A DNA stretch of 64,000 nucleotides from JANMCE01 sp031410595 (GTDB lineage Bacteria; Actinomycetota; Acidimicrobiia; Acidimicrobiales; Ilumatobacteraceae), in contig JANNZM010000001.1 of NCBI GenBank assembly GCA_031410595.1, positions 1-64,000 on the forward strand, given 5' to 3'. Within the stretch, counting starts at the first letter, position 1; each line of letters begins with the position of its first letter. The notes below the pieces were generated by a model, which had not been told where the DNA came from, ran no database searches, and was given only the letters and a program-made list of their open reading frames with translations. Positions 18,552 through 25,934 of this stretch are shown here, piece by piece. Made by a program: the position numbers and the translations under genes.

Positions 18552-20087
18552 TCAGGCGAATTCGTCGGGAAGTTCAGCCTTGCGGCGGTTCACGAAGTCG
18601 AGCATGGCTTCGTCAAGAGCGTCGTCGAGCGCGGGCGGCTCGTAATCGTTGAGGCGTCGCTTCCAAATCTTGTTGGCCCGCTGGGCCGAATCGAGTGCGC
18701 CGTCCTCGGTCCACTGTTCGAAGCTGGAGTTGTCGGCAGTTTCGGAACGGTAGAACGCCGTTTCGAAATTGGCCAGCGTATGACCGGTGCCGAGGTAATG
18801 GTCGCCCGGCGTGTGCTGCAGCAACTCTTCAATGGCCTGTCCGTTCTCGCTGATGTCGAGGCCTTTCACAAAGGTGGACATCATGCCGAGCTGGTCATCA
18901 TCCAGGATGAACTTCTCGTAGCCGATCGAGAGTCCGCCTTCCATCCACCCGGCCGCGTGAAGCACGAAGTTCACTCCGCCCATGATCGTCGGCAACAGCG
19001 TGGAGGCACTCTCGTAGGCGGCCTGCGCATCAGGAAGCTTGGATGCGCACAGTGAGCCGCCCGAGCGGAACGGGACGTTGAGGCGCCGGGCCAGCGCGGC
19101 CACGGTGTAAAGCACGAGTGCCGGTTCTGGGGTGCCAAAGGTGGGGGCGCCGGTCTGCATCGACATGGAGCTGGCGAACGAACCGAACACGACCGGTGCT
19201 CCGGGCCGGATGAGCTGGGCAAACGTCATACCGACGAGGGCCTCGGCCAACGTCTGCGCGGCAACCCCGGCGCTGGTGGACGGCGCCATGGCACCCGCGA
19301 GGATGAACGGTGTGAAGATGCTGGCCTGGTTGTTTTCGGCGTAGACCTGAGCGGCAGCAAGCATGGTGCCGTCCCAGACCATGGGTGATGAGGCGTTGAT
19401 CAAACTGGTCATCACCGTGCGATCCTGCAGGTCACCACCGAAGCCAATGCGGGCAAGGTCGACCGAGTCTTGGGCGCGAGAGCCAGCAGTAACCGAACCC
19501 ATGAACGGCTTGTCACTGTACTTGAGGTGGGAGTACACCATGTCGAGGTGACGCTTGCTGACCGGAACATCCACCGGCTCGCACACCGTGCCGCCAGAGT
19601 GATGCAGATTGGGTGACATGTAGGCGAGCTTCACGAAGTTTTGGAAGTCGGCAATGGTGGCGTAGCGCCGACCCTTGTCAATGTCGTACGCGAACGGGGA
19701 GCCGTAGTTGGGCGCGAAGACCGTGGCGTTGCCGCCAATCTGCACGTTTCGGTCGGGGTTGCGGCCGTGCTGGATGTAGGAAGCCGGCGCGGTGGCCATC
19801 ACGATTTGGCGGCACAGTCCGCGGGGGAAACGCACGCGGGTGCCCGTTACGTCGGCGCCGGCGCCACCGAACACGTTGAGCGCGCTCGGGTAGTCACGGA
19901 TCTCAACCCCGACCTGCTCAAGGATGGAGTCGGCGTTCCATTCGAGTAATGCGAGCCCTTCCTCACTCACGATCTCGAAGGGTTTCATCGTGCGGGTCAA
20001 GAACGGATCGTGCATCACGGCGTGCGAGGTGCGGACAGCAGCGCGACCGGCGCGACCGCCGGAGCGACGGCCTGTTGGTTGGTTCAC
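18552..20087 (-). CDS. MttB-family (trimethylamine methyltransferase-like) protein, no amber codon
   Basis: 511 residues of the MttB superfamily, which transfer a methyl group from a quaternary or tertiary amine to a cobalt corrinoid. Typical segments include VNFVLHAAGWMEGGL, and LGTGHTLANFETAF near the end. No in-frame TAG is present, so it belongs with the non-pyrrolysine homologues known to act on betaines and carnitine rather than trimethylamine. The N-terminus carries a basic GRRSGGRAGRAA stretch. GTG start overlaps the RACo gene stop by 4 bp (GTGA). A second homologue lies at 35343-36890. Substrate inferred only as a methylated amine. Confidence 0.88.
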   Translation of the reverse strand: MNQPTGRRSGGRAGRAAVRTSHAVMHDPFLTRTMKPFEIVSEEGLALLEWNADSILEQVGVEIRDYPSALNVFGGAGADVTGTRVRFPRGLCRQIVMATAPASYIQHGRNPDRNVQIGGNATVFAPNYGSPFAYDIDKGRRYATIADFQNFVKLAYMSPNLHHSGGTVCEPVDVPVSKRHLDMVYSHLKYSDKPFMGSVTAGSRAQDSVDLARIGFGGDLQDRTVMTSLINASSPMVWDGTMLAAAQVYAENNQASIFTPFILAGAMAPSTSAGVAAQTLAEALVGMTFAQLIRPGAPVVFGSFASSMSMQTGAPTFGTPEPALVLYTVAALARRLNVPFRSGGSLCASKLPDAQAAYESASTLLPTIMGGVNFVLHAAGWMEGGLSIGYEKFILDDDQLGMMSTFVKGLDISENGQAIEELLQHTPGDHYLGTGHTLANFETAFYRSETADNSSFEQWTEDGALDSAQRANKIWKRRLNDYEPPALDDALDEAMLDFVNRRKAELPDEFA

Positions 20088-22108
20088 GAGAGTTCCCCTA
20101 CTTCGGTAGTGGTGGATGTGGGACGACGCCGACGGCGACCGCTCTGGGCGGCATCGTCAGCTTCGGTTCGGGCGGGAAGTGCTACCTGTTGCGCGAGGTG
20201 AGGCGTTGGGGCTGTGGCGTGCGGGAACGCCATGGCAGCGACAAACAGTTCTTGGAACTTTGGTTCGATGGCCGTCTCGATCTTCACGACGCCCTGCACG
20301 GTGTGCTCGATTTCTTGGCGCAGCGCTTTGCTAAGTAGCGCCCGCACCGCCCCGGCCCCGGCCGCGTTGCCGACCGCTCGCACGCCGCCTGGCGGGCAGT
20401 CGGGCACAAGGCCGAGCACCATGGCGTAGAGCGGATCGATGTGGGAGCCGAACGCGCCGGCGAGGCGTATGTCCGTCAGTTCCGTCAGTCCGGCCTGCTC
20501 GACGAGCAGATCGATACCCGCTCGCAACGCAGCCTTGGCCAGTTGGATGGCGCGCACGTCGTTTTGGGTGATGTGCAGGTCGACATCGTCGTGTTGATAG
20601 AGACGGTACGAAAAGGTGCGGCCGTCGCCGATAATTCGGTCGGATGCGGCAGTACCGACGACGGTGCCGTCGACCGCGATGATGCCCGACAGGTACATCT
20701 CGGCGATGACCTCGATGATGCCCGAGCCACAGACGCCACTGATACTCAGGTCTTTCGTGCCGTCGGCGAAACCCTCTTCATCGGACCAGAGGTCGCAACC
20801 AATGACCTTGATGCGGGGTTCCAGCGTGGTGCGGTCGATGCGAACCCGCTCGATGGCGCCTGCTGTGGCCCGCTGCCCGCAGCTGAGTTGTGCACCTTCG
20901 AACGCGGGGCCGGTGGGGGAGGAAGCGGCGAACTGGAATTGCTTGGAACCGAGCACGATCTCGGCATTGGTGCCGACGTCGACCAGCAACTGGAACGTGT
21001 CGCCGCGGTGTGGCCCTTCGGCCAAAATCGCGGCAGCGGTGTCGGCCCCAACGTGGCCGGCGATGCACGGCAACAGGTACACCGAAGCGTGCGGCAGATC
21101 GATCTGCAGGTCCGTGGCCTGGCAGTTCACGGCTTCGGCGATCGCAAGGGTGAAGGGCGCCATGCCGAGTGGAGTTGGGTCGATGCCGAGTACCACGTGA
21201 TGCATGATGGGGTTGCCTACCAGCACGACATCGAGCACCTTGGTGGCGTCGGTAGTTGCGTCTGCAATCAGTTCGGCGATGAGTTCGTTGAGGGCGACTC
21301 GAATGGCCGAGGTGAGTTCTCTGTCGCCGCCCGGGTTCATCATCACGTACGACACCCGGCTCATGAGGTCCTCACCGAAGCGGATCTGCGGGTTCATGCG
21401 TCCGCCGCTGGCAACCACTTCGCCGGTGCCAAGATCAACGAGGTGTCCAGCGATGGTGGTGGAGCCGATGTCGACGGCAACGCCGTAGGCGGCATCGACA
21501 AAGCCGGGCCAGGCGGCCACGAGCTCGTCGCCGTGGGCACCCACGCGCAGTGCAACGGTGGCGCAACGATCATCGTGATCGAGGGCCTTGTGCAGGCTGC
21601 TCAGCACGTGCGGCGCGGCGCGGCGAACCTTGCGATTGTGCTGCTCGGCTAGGGCGTCGACCATCGAGTCGTACACGCTGCGGGCATCGCCCAACTGCTG
21701 CAGTGGCACTTCGATGTAGCAGAGCACGAAGAGCGGATCGAGCACGAGATCGTCGAGGTTGACGGTCTTTCGCACCACTTGGCGATGCACTTGGCTTTCG
21801 GCCGGCACATCAACCACAACGTCAGCTTGCACGTGCGCGGCGCATCCGAGCCGACGGTCTTCCAACGCGCGACGTCCGTGGTAGGTCGCTTCGATCTCAC
21901 CCGACCGACTGAGGGCGTCGGCCGTGGAATCGATGCTCCACTTGGCGAACGTGCCGACGTTGGGGGAGACCTGGCAGCGGCCACAGATACCGCGCCCGCC
22001 GCACACGCTGTCCAGATCTACGCCCAGGCGCCGGGCCGCGTCGAGAACCGTGGTGCCGACGGGCACCTCGGTCTCCAGGCCAGAGGGCGTAAACACGACG
22101 CGGGGCAT
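20084..22108 (-). CDS. RACo-like ATP-dependent reductive activator of corrinoid protein
   Basis: 674 residues. The N-terminal [2Fe-2S] domain has CGGRGICGRCQV with a later Cys (RLGCAAHV); the remainder is an ASKHA ATPase/DUF4445-type activator (GVAVDIGSTTIAGHLVD, LLVDVGTNAEIVLG, VCGSGIIEVIAEM). Proteins of this type use ATP and an electron to rescue the inactive Co(II) corrinoid to Co(I). It lies between the MtrH-like and MttB-like genes of the operon. The C-terminus ends in an Arg-rich stretch (SGRRRRRPT) followed by Ser/Thr, much like the tail of the neighbouring MtrH-like protein. Confidence 0.88.
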   Translation of the reverse strand: MPRVVFTPSGLETEVPVGTTVLDAARRLGVDLDSVCGGRGICGRCQVSPNVGTFAKWSIDSTADALSRSGEIEATYHGRRALEDRRLGCAAHVQADVVVDVPAESQVHRQVVRKTVNLDDLVLDPLFVLCYIEVPLQQLGDARSVYDSMVDALAEQHNRKVRRAAPHVLSSLHKALDHDDRCATVALRVGAHGDELVAAWPGFVDAAYGVAVDIGSTTIAGHLVDLGTGEVVASGGRMNPQIRFGEDLMSRVSYVMMNPGGDRELTSAIRVALNELIAELIADATTDATKVLDVVLVGNPIMHHVVLGIDPTPLGMAPFTLAIAEAVNCQATDLQIDLPHASVYLLPCIAGHVGADTAAAILAEGPHRGDTFQLLVDVGTNAEIVLGSKQFQFAASSPTGPAFEGAQLSCGQRATAGAIERVRIDRTTLEPRIKVIGCDLWSDEEGFADGTKDLSISGVCGSGIIEVIAEMYLSGIIAVDGTVVGTAASDRIIGDGRTFSYRLYQHDDVDLHITQNDVRAIQLAKAALRAGIDLLVEQAGLTELTDIRLAGAFGSHIDPLYAMVLGLVPDCPPGGVRAVGNAAGAGAVRALLSKALRQEIEHTVQGVVKIETAIEPKFQELFVAAMAFPHATAPTPHLAQQVALPARTEADDAAQSGRRRRRPTSTTTEVGELS

Positions 22109-22111
22109 TGC

Positions 22112-23020
22112 TTACTCGGGTCGACGGCGACGGCGGCCGGCATCACGAGCGCCCGAACCGCGCTCGCCCCCCGCTTCTGGGTCACGGAACTGTCGAATCC
22201 ACGCCGTACAGTCACGGTCGTTGCCAGCCAGCACATCGGCGGCCATGACGGCAGTCTTCACCTCTTCGTGGAGCGGATTCATGATGGCCGATGTCATGCC
22301 ATTGGAGATGGCCATGGCCAAGAACGTGCCGGTGACGGCGTGGCGGTTGGGGATGCCGAAGCCGACGTTGGAGGCGCCGCACGTGGTGTTCACGCCCAGC
22401 TCGTCCTTCAGACGGCGCAGCAATCGGAACACTTGCTGGCCGGCCTGGCCGATGGCACCGATCGGCATGACCAGGGGGTCTACGACCACGTCACAGGCCG
22501 GGATGCCGTAGTCGGAGGCTCGCTCGACAATCCGTTTGGCAATCGAGAAACGCACGTCGGGATCTTCGGAGATGCCGGTCTCATCGTTCGAGATAGCCAC
22601 AACTGCCGCGCCGTAACGAGCAACCAGCGGAAGCACGCGCTGCAGCACTTCTTCTTCACCCGTTACCGAGTTGACCAGCGCCTTGCCCTTGTACACGGCA
22701 AGGCCGGCTTCGAGCGCTTCGATGATGGAAGAGTCAATCGACAACGGCACGTTCGTGACCGACTGCACCAGTTGTACGGCTCGCGCCAGCAGCGCGGGTT
22801 CGTCGGCCAACGGGATGCCCGCATTGACGTCCAGCATGTGGGCGCCGGCTTCCACCTGGGCAATTGCGTCGGCTTCTACTCGGCTGAAATCGCCGGCCTT
22901 CATTTCGGCCGCGAGCAGCTTGCGGCCGGTGGGGTTGATGCGCTCACCGATCATCACGAAGGGTCGGTCAAAGCCCAGCACCACTTCTTTGGTTGCTGAG
23001 CTGATGATGGTGTGGGTCAT
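22112..23020 (-). CDS. Methyl-corrinoid:tetrahydrofolate methyltransferase (MtrH/AcsE-like, pterin-binding)
   Basis: 302 residues with the pterin-binding barrel pattern: FVMIGERINPTGRK, HMLDVNAGIP, PLSIDSSIIEAL, KALVNSVTGEEE, VVVDPLVMPIG, and TTCGASNVGFGIPNR. The family moves methyl groups between corrinoid proteins and THF. In this operon it would take the methyl from the corrinoid protein encoded upstream and give methyl-THF to the MTHFR-like protein. It ends with a basic tail (GRRRRRPE) not needed for the barrel. RACo starts 4 bp downstream of its stop. Confidence 0.88.
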   Translation of the reverse strand: MTHTIISSATKEVVLGFDRPFVMIGERINPTGRKLLAAEMKAGDFSRVEADAIAQVEAGAHMLDVNAGIPLADEPALLARAVQLVQSVTNVPLSIDSSIIEALEAGLAVYKGKALVNSVTGEEEVLQRVLPLVARYGAAVVAISNDETGISEDPDVRFSIAKRIVERASDYGIPACDVVVDPLVMPIGAIGQAGQQVFRLLRRLKDELGVNTTCGASNVGFGIPNRHAVTGTFLAMAISNGMTSAIMNPLHEEVKTAVMAADVLAGNDRDCTAWIRQFRDPEAGGERGSGARDAGRRRRRPE

Positions 23021-23065
23021 GCGCGTCCAGTCTGAGCGGTAAGTGAGTTATAGCGAGTAGGTGAA

Positions 23066-23395
23066 TCAGTCGGTTTTCGGGGCGTAGATCTTGTCGAGGT
23101 CAATGCCACCGTTGTCGGCGATCTTGGTCAGGAGCAGATGGGGATAGTCGTCTTCGAGTTTCTTTGCCGCGGCGGCCGCTTCTGCTTCGAGATCGTCTCC
23201 ACAGGGTGCGCTTTCCTTGCGCCACTCGTTCAGGTAGTCATCGGACCCCGCCAGCCCGGCGATCATGGCGGCACGGTCGATGGCGACTTGGAAACGCTGG
23301 TGCAGCAAGACCTGGCTGCGAGTGCGTCCGACTTGGGCGTTGACCTGCGCCGGAATGTCCCGCCAGAACATGGTGACCAGCTTGGCGCCGGGCAT
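23066..23395 (-). CDS. Small 'virulence factor'-family protein (PF13769-like), copy 1
   Basis: 109 residues, no signal peptide or membrane segment. Core features are AKLVTMFWRDIPAQVNAQ at the N-terminus and PCGDDLEAEAAAAA in the second half. The family name is historical; I know of no established function. It is inside the corrinoid operon, 2 bp after the corrinoid-protein stop and 45 bp before the MtrH-like gene. Two paralogues at 45630-45926 and 46557-46871 share both motifs and are also next to C1 genes, so a job in corrinoid or THF methyl transfer is a fair inference. The single conserved Cys before GDD is a possible functional residue. Confidence 0.8.
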   Translation of the reverse strand: MPGAKLVTMFWRDIPAQVNAQVGRTRSQVLLHQRFQVAIDRAAMIAGLAGSDDYLNEWRKESAPCGDDLEAEAAAAAKKLEDDYPHLLLTKIADNGGIDLDKIYAPKTD

Positions 23396-23397
23396 AG

Positions 23398-24102
23398 TTA
23401 CGCGTGCTGCTTGGCGCGGTGGGCGGCGATAAACGTCTTCGCAGTCTCGGCGGCGACGGCGGCGTCACGACAGTACGCATCGGCACCGACAGCCTGAGCG
23501 AACTCTTCGTTGAGCGGAGCGCCACCGACGAGAATGACGTAGTCGTCTCGGAGGCCCTTTTCCTTCATGGTGTCGATGACCACCTTCATGTAGGGCATCG
23601 TGGTGGTGAGCAGCGCGGACATTCCCATGATGTCGGGCTTGTGCTGATCGAGCGCGGCGAGGAACTCATTGGCATCGGTGTTGATGCCAAGGTCGATTAC
23701 CTCGAAGCCGGCACCTTCGAGCATCATGGCCACCAGGTTCTTGCCGATGTCGTGGATGTCACCCTTCACGGTACCGATGACCACCTTGCCGATGGGCTCA
23801 TCCCCATTGGCCGCGAGGATCGGGCGCAGCAGTTCCATACCTGCCTTCATGGCGTTGGCCGACAGCAGCACTTCGGGGACGAACAGGATGCCGTCGCGGA
23901 AGTCGATGCCGACGATGCGCATCCCTTCTACCAACGCTTCATCGAGCACCTTCTGGGCCGACCAGCCGCGGTCGAGCAGGATGGCGGTACCTTCGGCGAT
24001 CTCGTCGGCCATGCCGTCGTAGAGGTCGTTGTGCATCTGCGGCACCAACTCATCATCGGGCAGATCAGCCAGGATGATGTCTTCGTACTCTTCGTCGCTC
24101 AT
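23398..24102 (-). CDS. Corrinoid (B12-binding) methyl-carrier protein
   Basis: 234 residues from ATG 24102, chosen because AGGGGA lies about 8 bases upstream; a GTG-type extension to 24129 lacks such a site. It has a helical methionine-synthase-like cap (ILLDRGWSAQKVLDEAL, FVPEVLLSANAMKAG) followed by the B12 Rossmann domain with VKGDIHDIGKNLVAMML, whose His is the lower cobalt ligand, then the SALLTTTMPYM segment and VGGAPLNEEFA. It would carry the methyl between the MttB-like and MtrH-like proteins. It is the first gene of the six-gene minus-strand operon. Confidence 0.92.
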   Translation of the reverse strand: MSDEEYEDIILADLPDDELVPQMHNDLYDGMADEIAEGTAILLDRGWSAQKVLDEALVEGMRIVGIDFRDGILFVPEVLLSANAMKAGMELLRPILAANGDEPIGKVVIGTVKGDIHDIGKNLVAMMLEGAGFEVIDLGINTDANEFLAALDQHKPDIMGMSALLTTTMPYMKVVIDTMKEKGLRDDYVILVGGAPLNEEFAQAVGADAYCRDAAVAAETAKTFIAAHRAKQHA

Positions 24103-24211
24103 CAATGTTCCCCTGTGGTCGGTTTCCACGATACGGAATAAACCCGCAATGTGGAACGAGTGTACTGGCTACGGATACGTCCTGTCTACGAGCGTCGGGG
24201 GACGCGATCGT

Positions 24212-24700
24212 TCAGTACCGCATGGCTTTCTCGATGAGCGGCTGCCACTCGCTCCGAACATCCTGTGGGAGGTCAAGCTCGCTCCAGGCGTCGAGGAGAA
24301 GTTTGCCGTCGAGGTAAGCACTCAGTTCGGATCGAGAGCCACTGGTGAGCAGGAGTTCGTACGCTCGGATGCGGTGCGGTCGGTAGCCAAGATCGAATGC
24401 CCGTGGCTTGCCGTCGGTGAGCGTGACGACGGCGAAGGCGGCCGCGGGCTCCAGGTCGGGGAGGACGGATGGCAGGATTCGGCCTCCTTTGCTTTGGCGC
24501 CACTTCACGGACGGTCGCAGCACGAGTTTGAACCCGGACGAGCGGACCAGCCGACTGACGGTCTCGAAGCGCGGGTCCTTGGTGCCGTTCTCGTAGGCAC
24601 AGACCGCCGTGCGAGAGGTGTCTGCCCGCTCGGCAAGTTCACCCTGCGATAGGCCAGCCCGAGTTCGGGCCCTGGAGATGAGGTCACCGCATTCGCTCAC
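24212..24700 (-). CDS. XRE-family transcriptional regulator
   Basis: 162 residues. Residues 5-60 form a Cro/CI-type helix-turn-helix (LISRARTRAGLSQGELAERA, then TAVCAYENGTKDPRFETV). The C-terminal half is a conserved accessory region ending YLDGKLLLDAWSELDLP, seen in many actinobacterial XRE regulators. GTG start at 24700. A palindrome GTATC-N6-GATAC ends 4 bases before the start codon and a longer version lies about 58 bp further up, suggesting autorepression; a probable -10 (TAAGAT) inside the palindrome leaves room only for a leaderless transcript. The same palindrome stands in front of the flavoenzyme-Sox run at 37111, the likely target. Confidence 0.85.
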   Translation of the reverse strand: MSECGDLISRARTRAGLSQGELAERADTSRTAVCAYENGTKDPRFETVSRLVRSSGFKLVLRPSVKWRQSKGGRILPSVLPDLEPAAAFAVVTLTDGKPRAFDLGYRPHRIRAYELLLTSGSRSELSAYLDGKLLLDAWSELDLPQDVRSEWQPLIEKAMRY

Positions 24701-24704
24701 GCCG

Positions 24705-24720
24705 GTATCTTATCGGATAC
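24705..24720. promoter_or_regulatory. XRE operator site 1 (GTATC-N6-GATAC)
   Basis: GTATC-TTATCG-GATAC, immediately upstream of the XRE start codon and overlapping the putative -10. It shares arm sequence, 6-base spacing and spacer letters (xTATCG/TGATCG) with sites at 24756-24787 and 36972-36989. Confidence 0.6.
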
Positions 24721-24755
24721 ACGTGGCGTGGTGGTTGGAGGGTGGGGTGTTTCTT

Positions 24756-24787
24756 TTTCATGTGTATCCAATCAGATACACATGAAA
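24756..24787. promoter_or_regulatory. XRE operator site 2: perfect 13-bp inverted repeat
   Basis: TTTCATGTGTATC-CAATCA-GATACACATGAAA is a perfect 13-bp inverted repeat with a 6-base spacer. Its core is the TGTATC-N6-GATACA motif. It lies between the XRE gene promoter and the 3' end of the transglycosylase gene. No T-run follows on either strand and the stem is AT-rich, so I prefer operator over terminator. Confidence 0.65.
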
Positions 24788-24801
24788 CAAAGTGGAGTCG
24801 C

Positions 24802-25899
24802 TCAGGCGAGGTCGCCTGGGTGGGCAGCGAGGTAGTCGGCGGCGGAGATGGGTGCCTCGGCGCGGAAGCCGACGGGGATGCGGATGTCTCCCGCGGTGGT
24901 TGGTTGGAAGATCTGCCAGGCGTGGTAGCCGACCAACACCTCCGGGTCGGCCCGCAGGTTTGCGGCGTAGCTGGTGACCATCACTTCGTACATATCGTTC
25001 GGGTTGTAGCCCTGGATAGCTCGATGCATGTTGCCAGGCCCGCCACGCTGTTTGAGATAGCGGGCTGCGCACACGATGGCGTCGTGGTCATCCCACGGAT
25101 CACCCTGGCAGAAGCCGTTCCACGTCGTCGGCAGGAATTGCATTGGCCCGCTAGCGTCAGACGTAGACAGCCCGACGATGCGGCCGAATCGGGTCTCCAC
25201 CATGTTGATGGCCGCGAGATAGACCCATTCGATACCCGTCCTTGCTTCGCCCTCCTTGTAGAACGCAAGCAGTTGATCGGCGGGGACGGCTTCACGAACC
25301 GACCACGCGGGCAGCGTGTCTTTGCGAGGAATCGGGCTTGACAGCGCAGGATCGAGCGGAGCCTTCGCCGCGTTGTAGTTGTTGCGAGCGAACGGCTCCA
25401 CATCGGCCAGAATCTGCGCAAAGAAGGCTTCCTCCCAGTCCTGATGTCGGGCCAAGATGCGGTACACCAATTGCTGCTGCTCGCCAGCATGGCGCCGGTC
25501 ATCAGGCGTCGCGTTCGGATTGCGGGCCGTGGCTTCTGCTACAACCGCCTGTTTCGCCAAGCCAACTGGCTCTGTAGCCATCTGGGCCATAAGTGCCGAT
25601 GGCGCTTTGGCGCTGAGAACCGTGGTCACACTTGGCTGTACTGCGCCCGTTGTGACGGTTGGCGACGTCGGTGCAGGCCCAGCGGTGGCGGCCGAGGCGC
25701 TCGCCGAAAGTGCGGGAGCGGCGGTGGTGGGGGGAGCGGGGTTCGTGAGGACCGCTGGCGCTAACGCAAACGTCGACGTAGTCGGTGCCGCAGTCTTTGC
25801 GGCCGTTACCGCCTGAGGTGCAGGCGATCGATCTGATGATGTGGAAGCGCAACCGGTGACGAAGGCCATCGCAAGAAGAAGTGCCGTCGGTTTCCGCAT
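24802..25899 (-). CDS. Lytic transglycosylase-type lipoprotein
   Basis: 365 residues. A lipoprotein signal peptide ends in the lipobox VTGCAS, so the mature protein is probably lipid-anchored outside the membrane. About 90 residues of Ala/Thr/Pro-rich linker follow. The C-terminal half is an SLT/transglycosylase domain: AINMVETRFGRIVGLSTSDA with the catalytic Glu, SGPMQFLPTTW, and the later AARYLKQRGGPGNMHRAIQGYN. The role is cutting peptidoglycan glycan strands during growth or remodelling. It stands alone between the XRE and GMC genes. Confidence 0.85.
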   Translation of the reverse strand: MRKPTALLLAMAFVTGCASTSSDRSPAPQAVTAAKTAAPTTSTFALAPAVLTNPAPPTTAAPALSASASAATAGPAPTSPTVTTGAVQPSVTTVLSAKAPSALMAQMATEPVGLAKQAVVAEATARNPNATPDDRRHAGEQQQLVYRILARHQDWEEAFFAQILADVEPFARNNYNAAKAPLDPALSSPIPRKDTLPAWSVREAVPADQLLAFYKEGEARTGIEWVYLAAINMVETRFGRIVGLSTSDASGPMQFLPTTWNGFCQGDPWDDHDAIVCAARYLKQRGGPGNMHRAIQGYNPNDMYEVMVTSYAANLRADPEVLVGYHAWQIFQPTTAGDIRIPVGFRAEAPISAADYLAAHPGDLA

Positions 25900-25934
25900 G
25901 AGCCATCAAGGATAGAAGACCGCCGCGAAAAGAG

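Noticed and set aside
24103..24211. Cobalamin riboswitch in front of the corrinoid operon
   Set aside because: No B12-box-like sequence or multi-helix fold is visible; only a 6-bp inverted repeat TTCCAC/GTGGAA.
24756..24787. Perfect 13-bp inverted repeat as a transcription terminator for the transglycosylase gene
   Set aside because: AT-rich stem, no T-run, and its core recurs in front of two promoters; an operator is the better reading.
24742..25341. 199-codon plus-strand frame beginning before the 13-bp palindrome, and the 73-codon frame 36893-37114 with similar text
   Set aside because: The similarity (ETKW/KTKW) comes from shared DNA around the operator; the rest is antisense or unlike protein.
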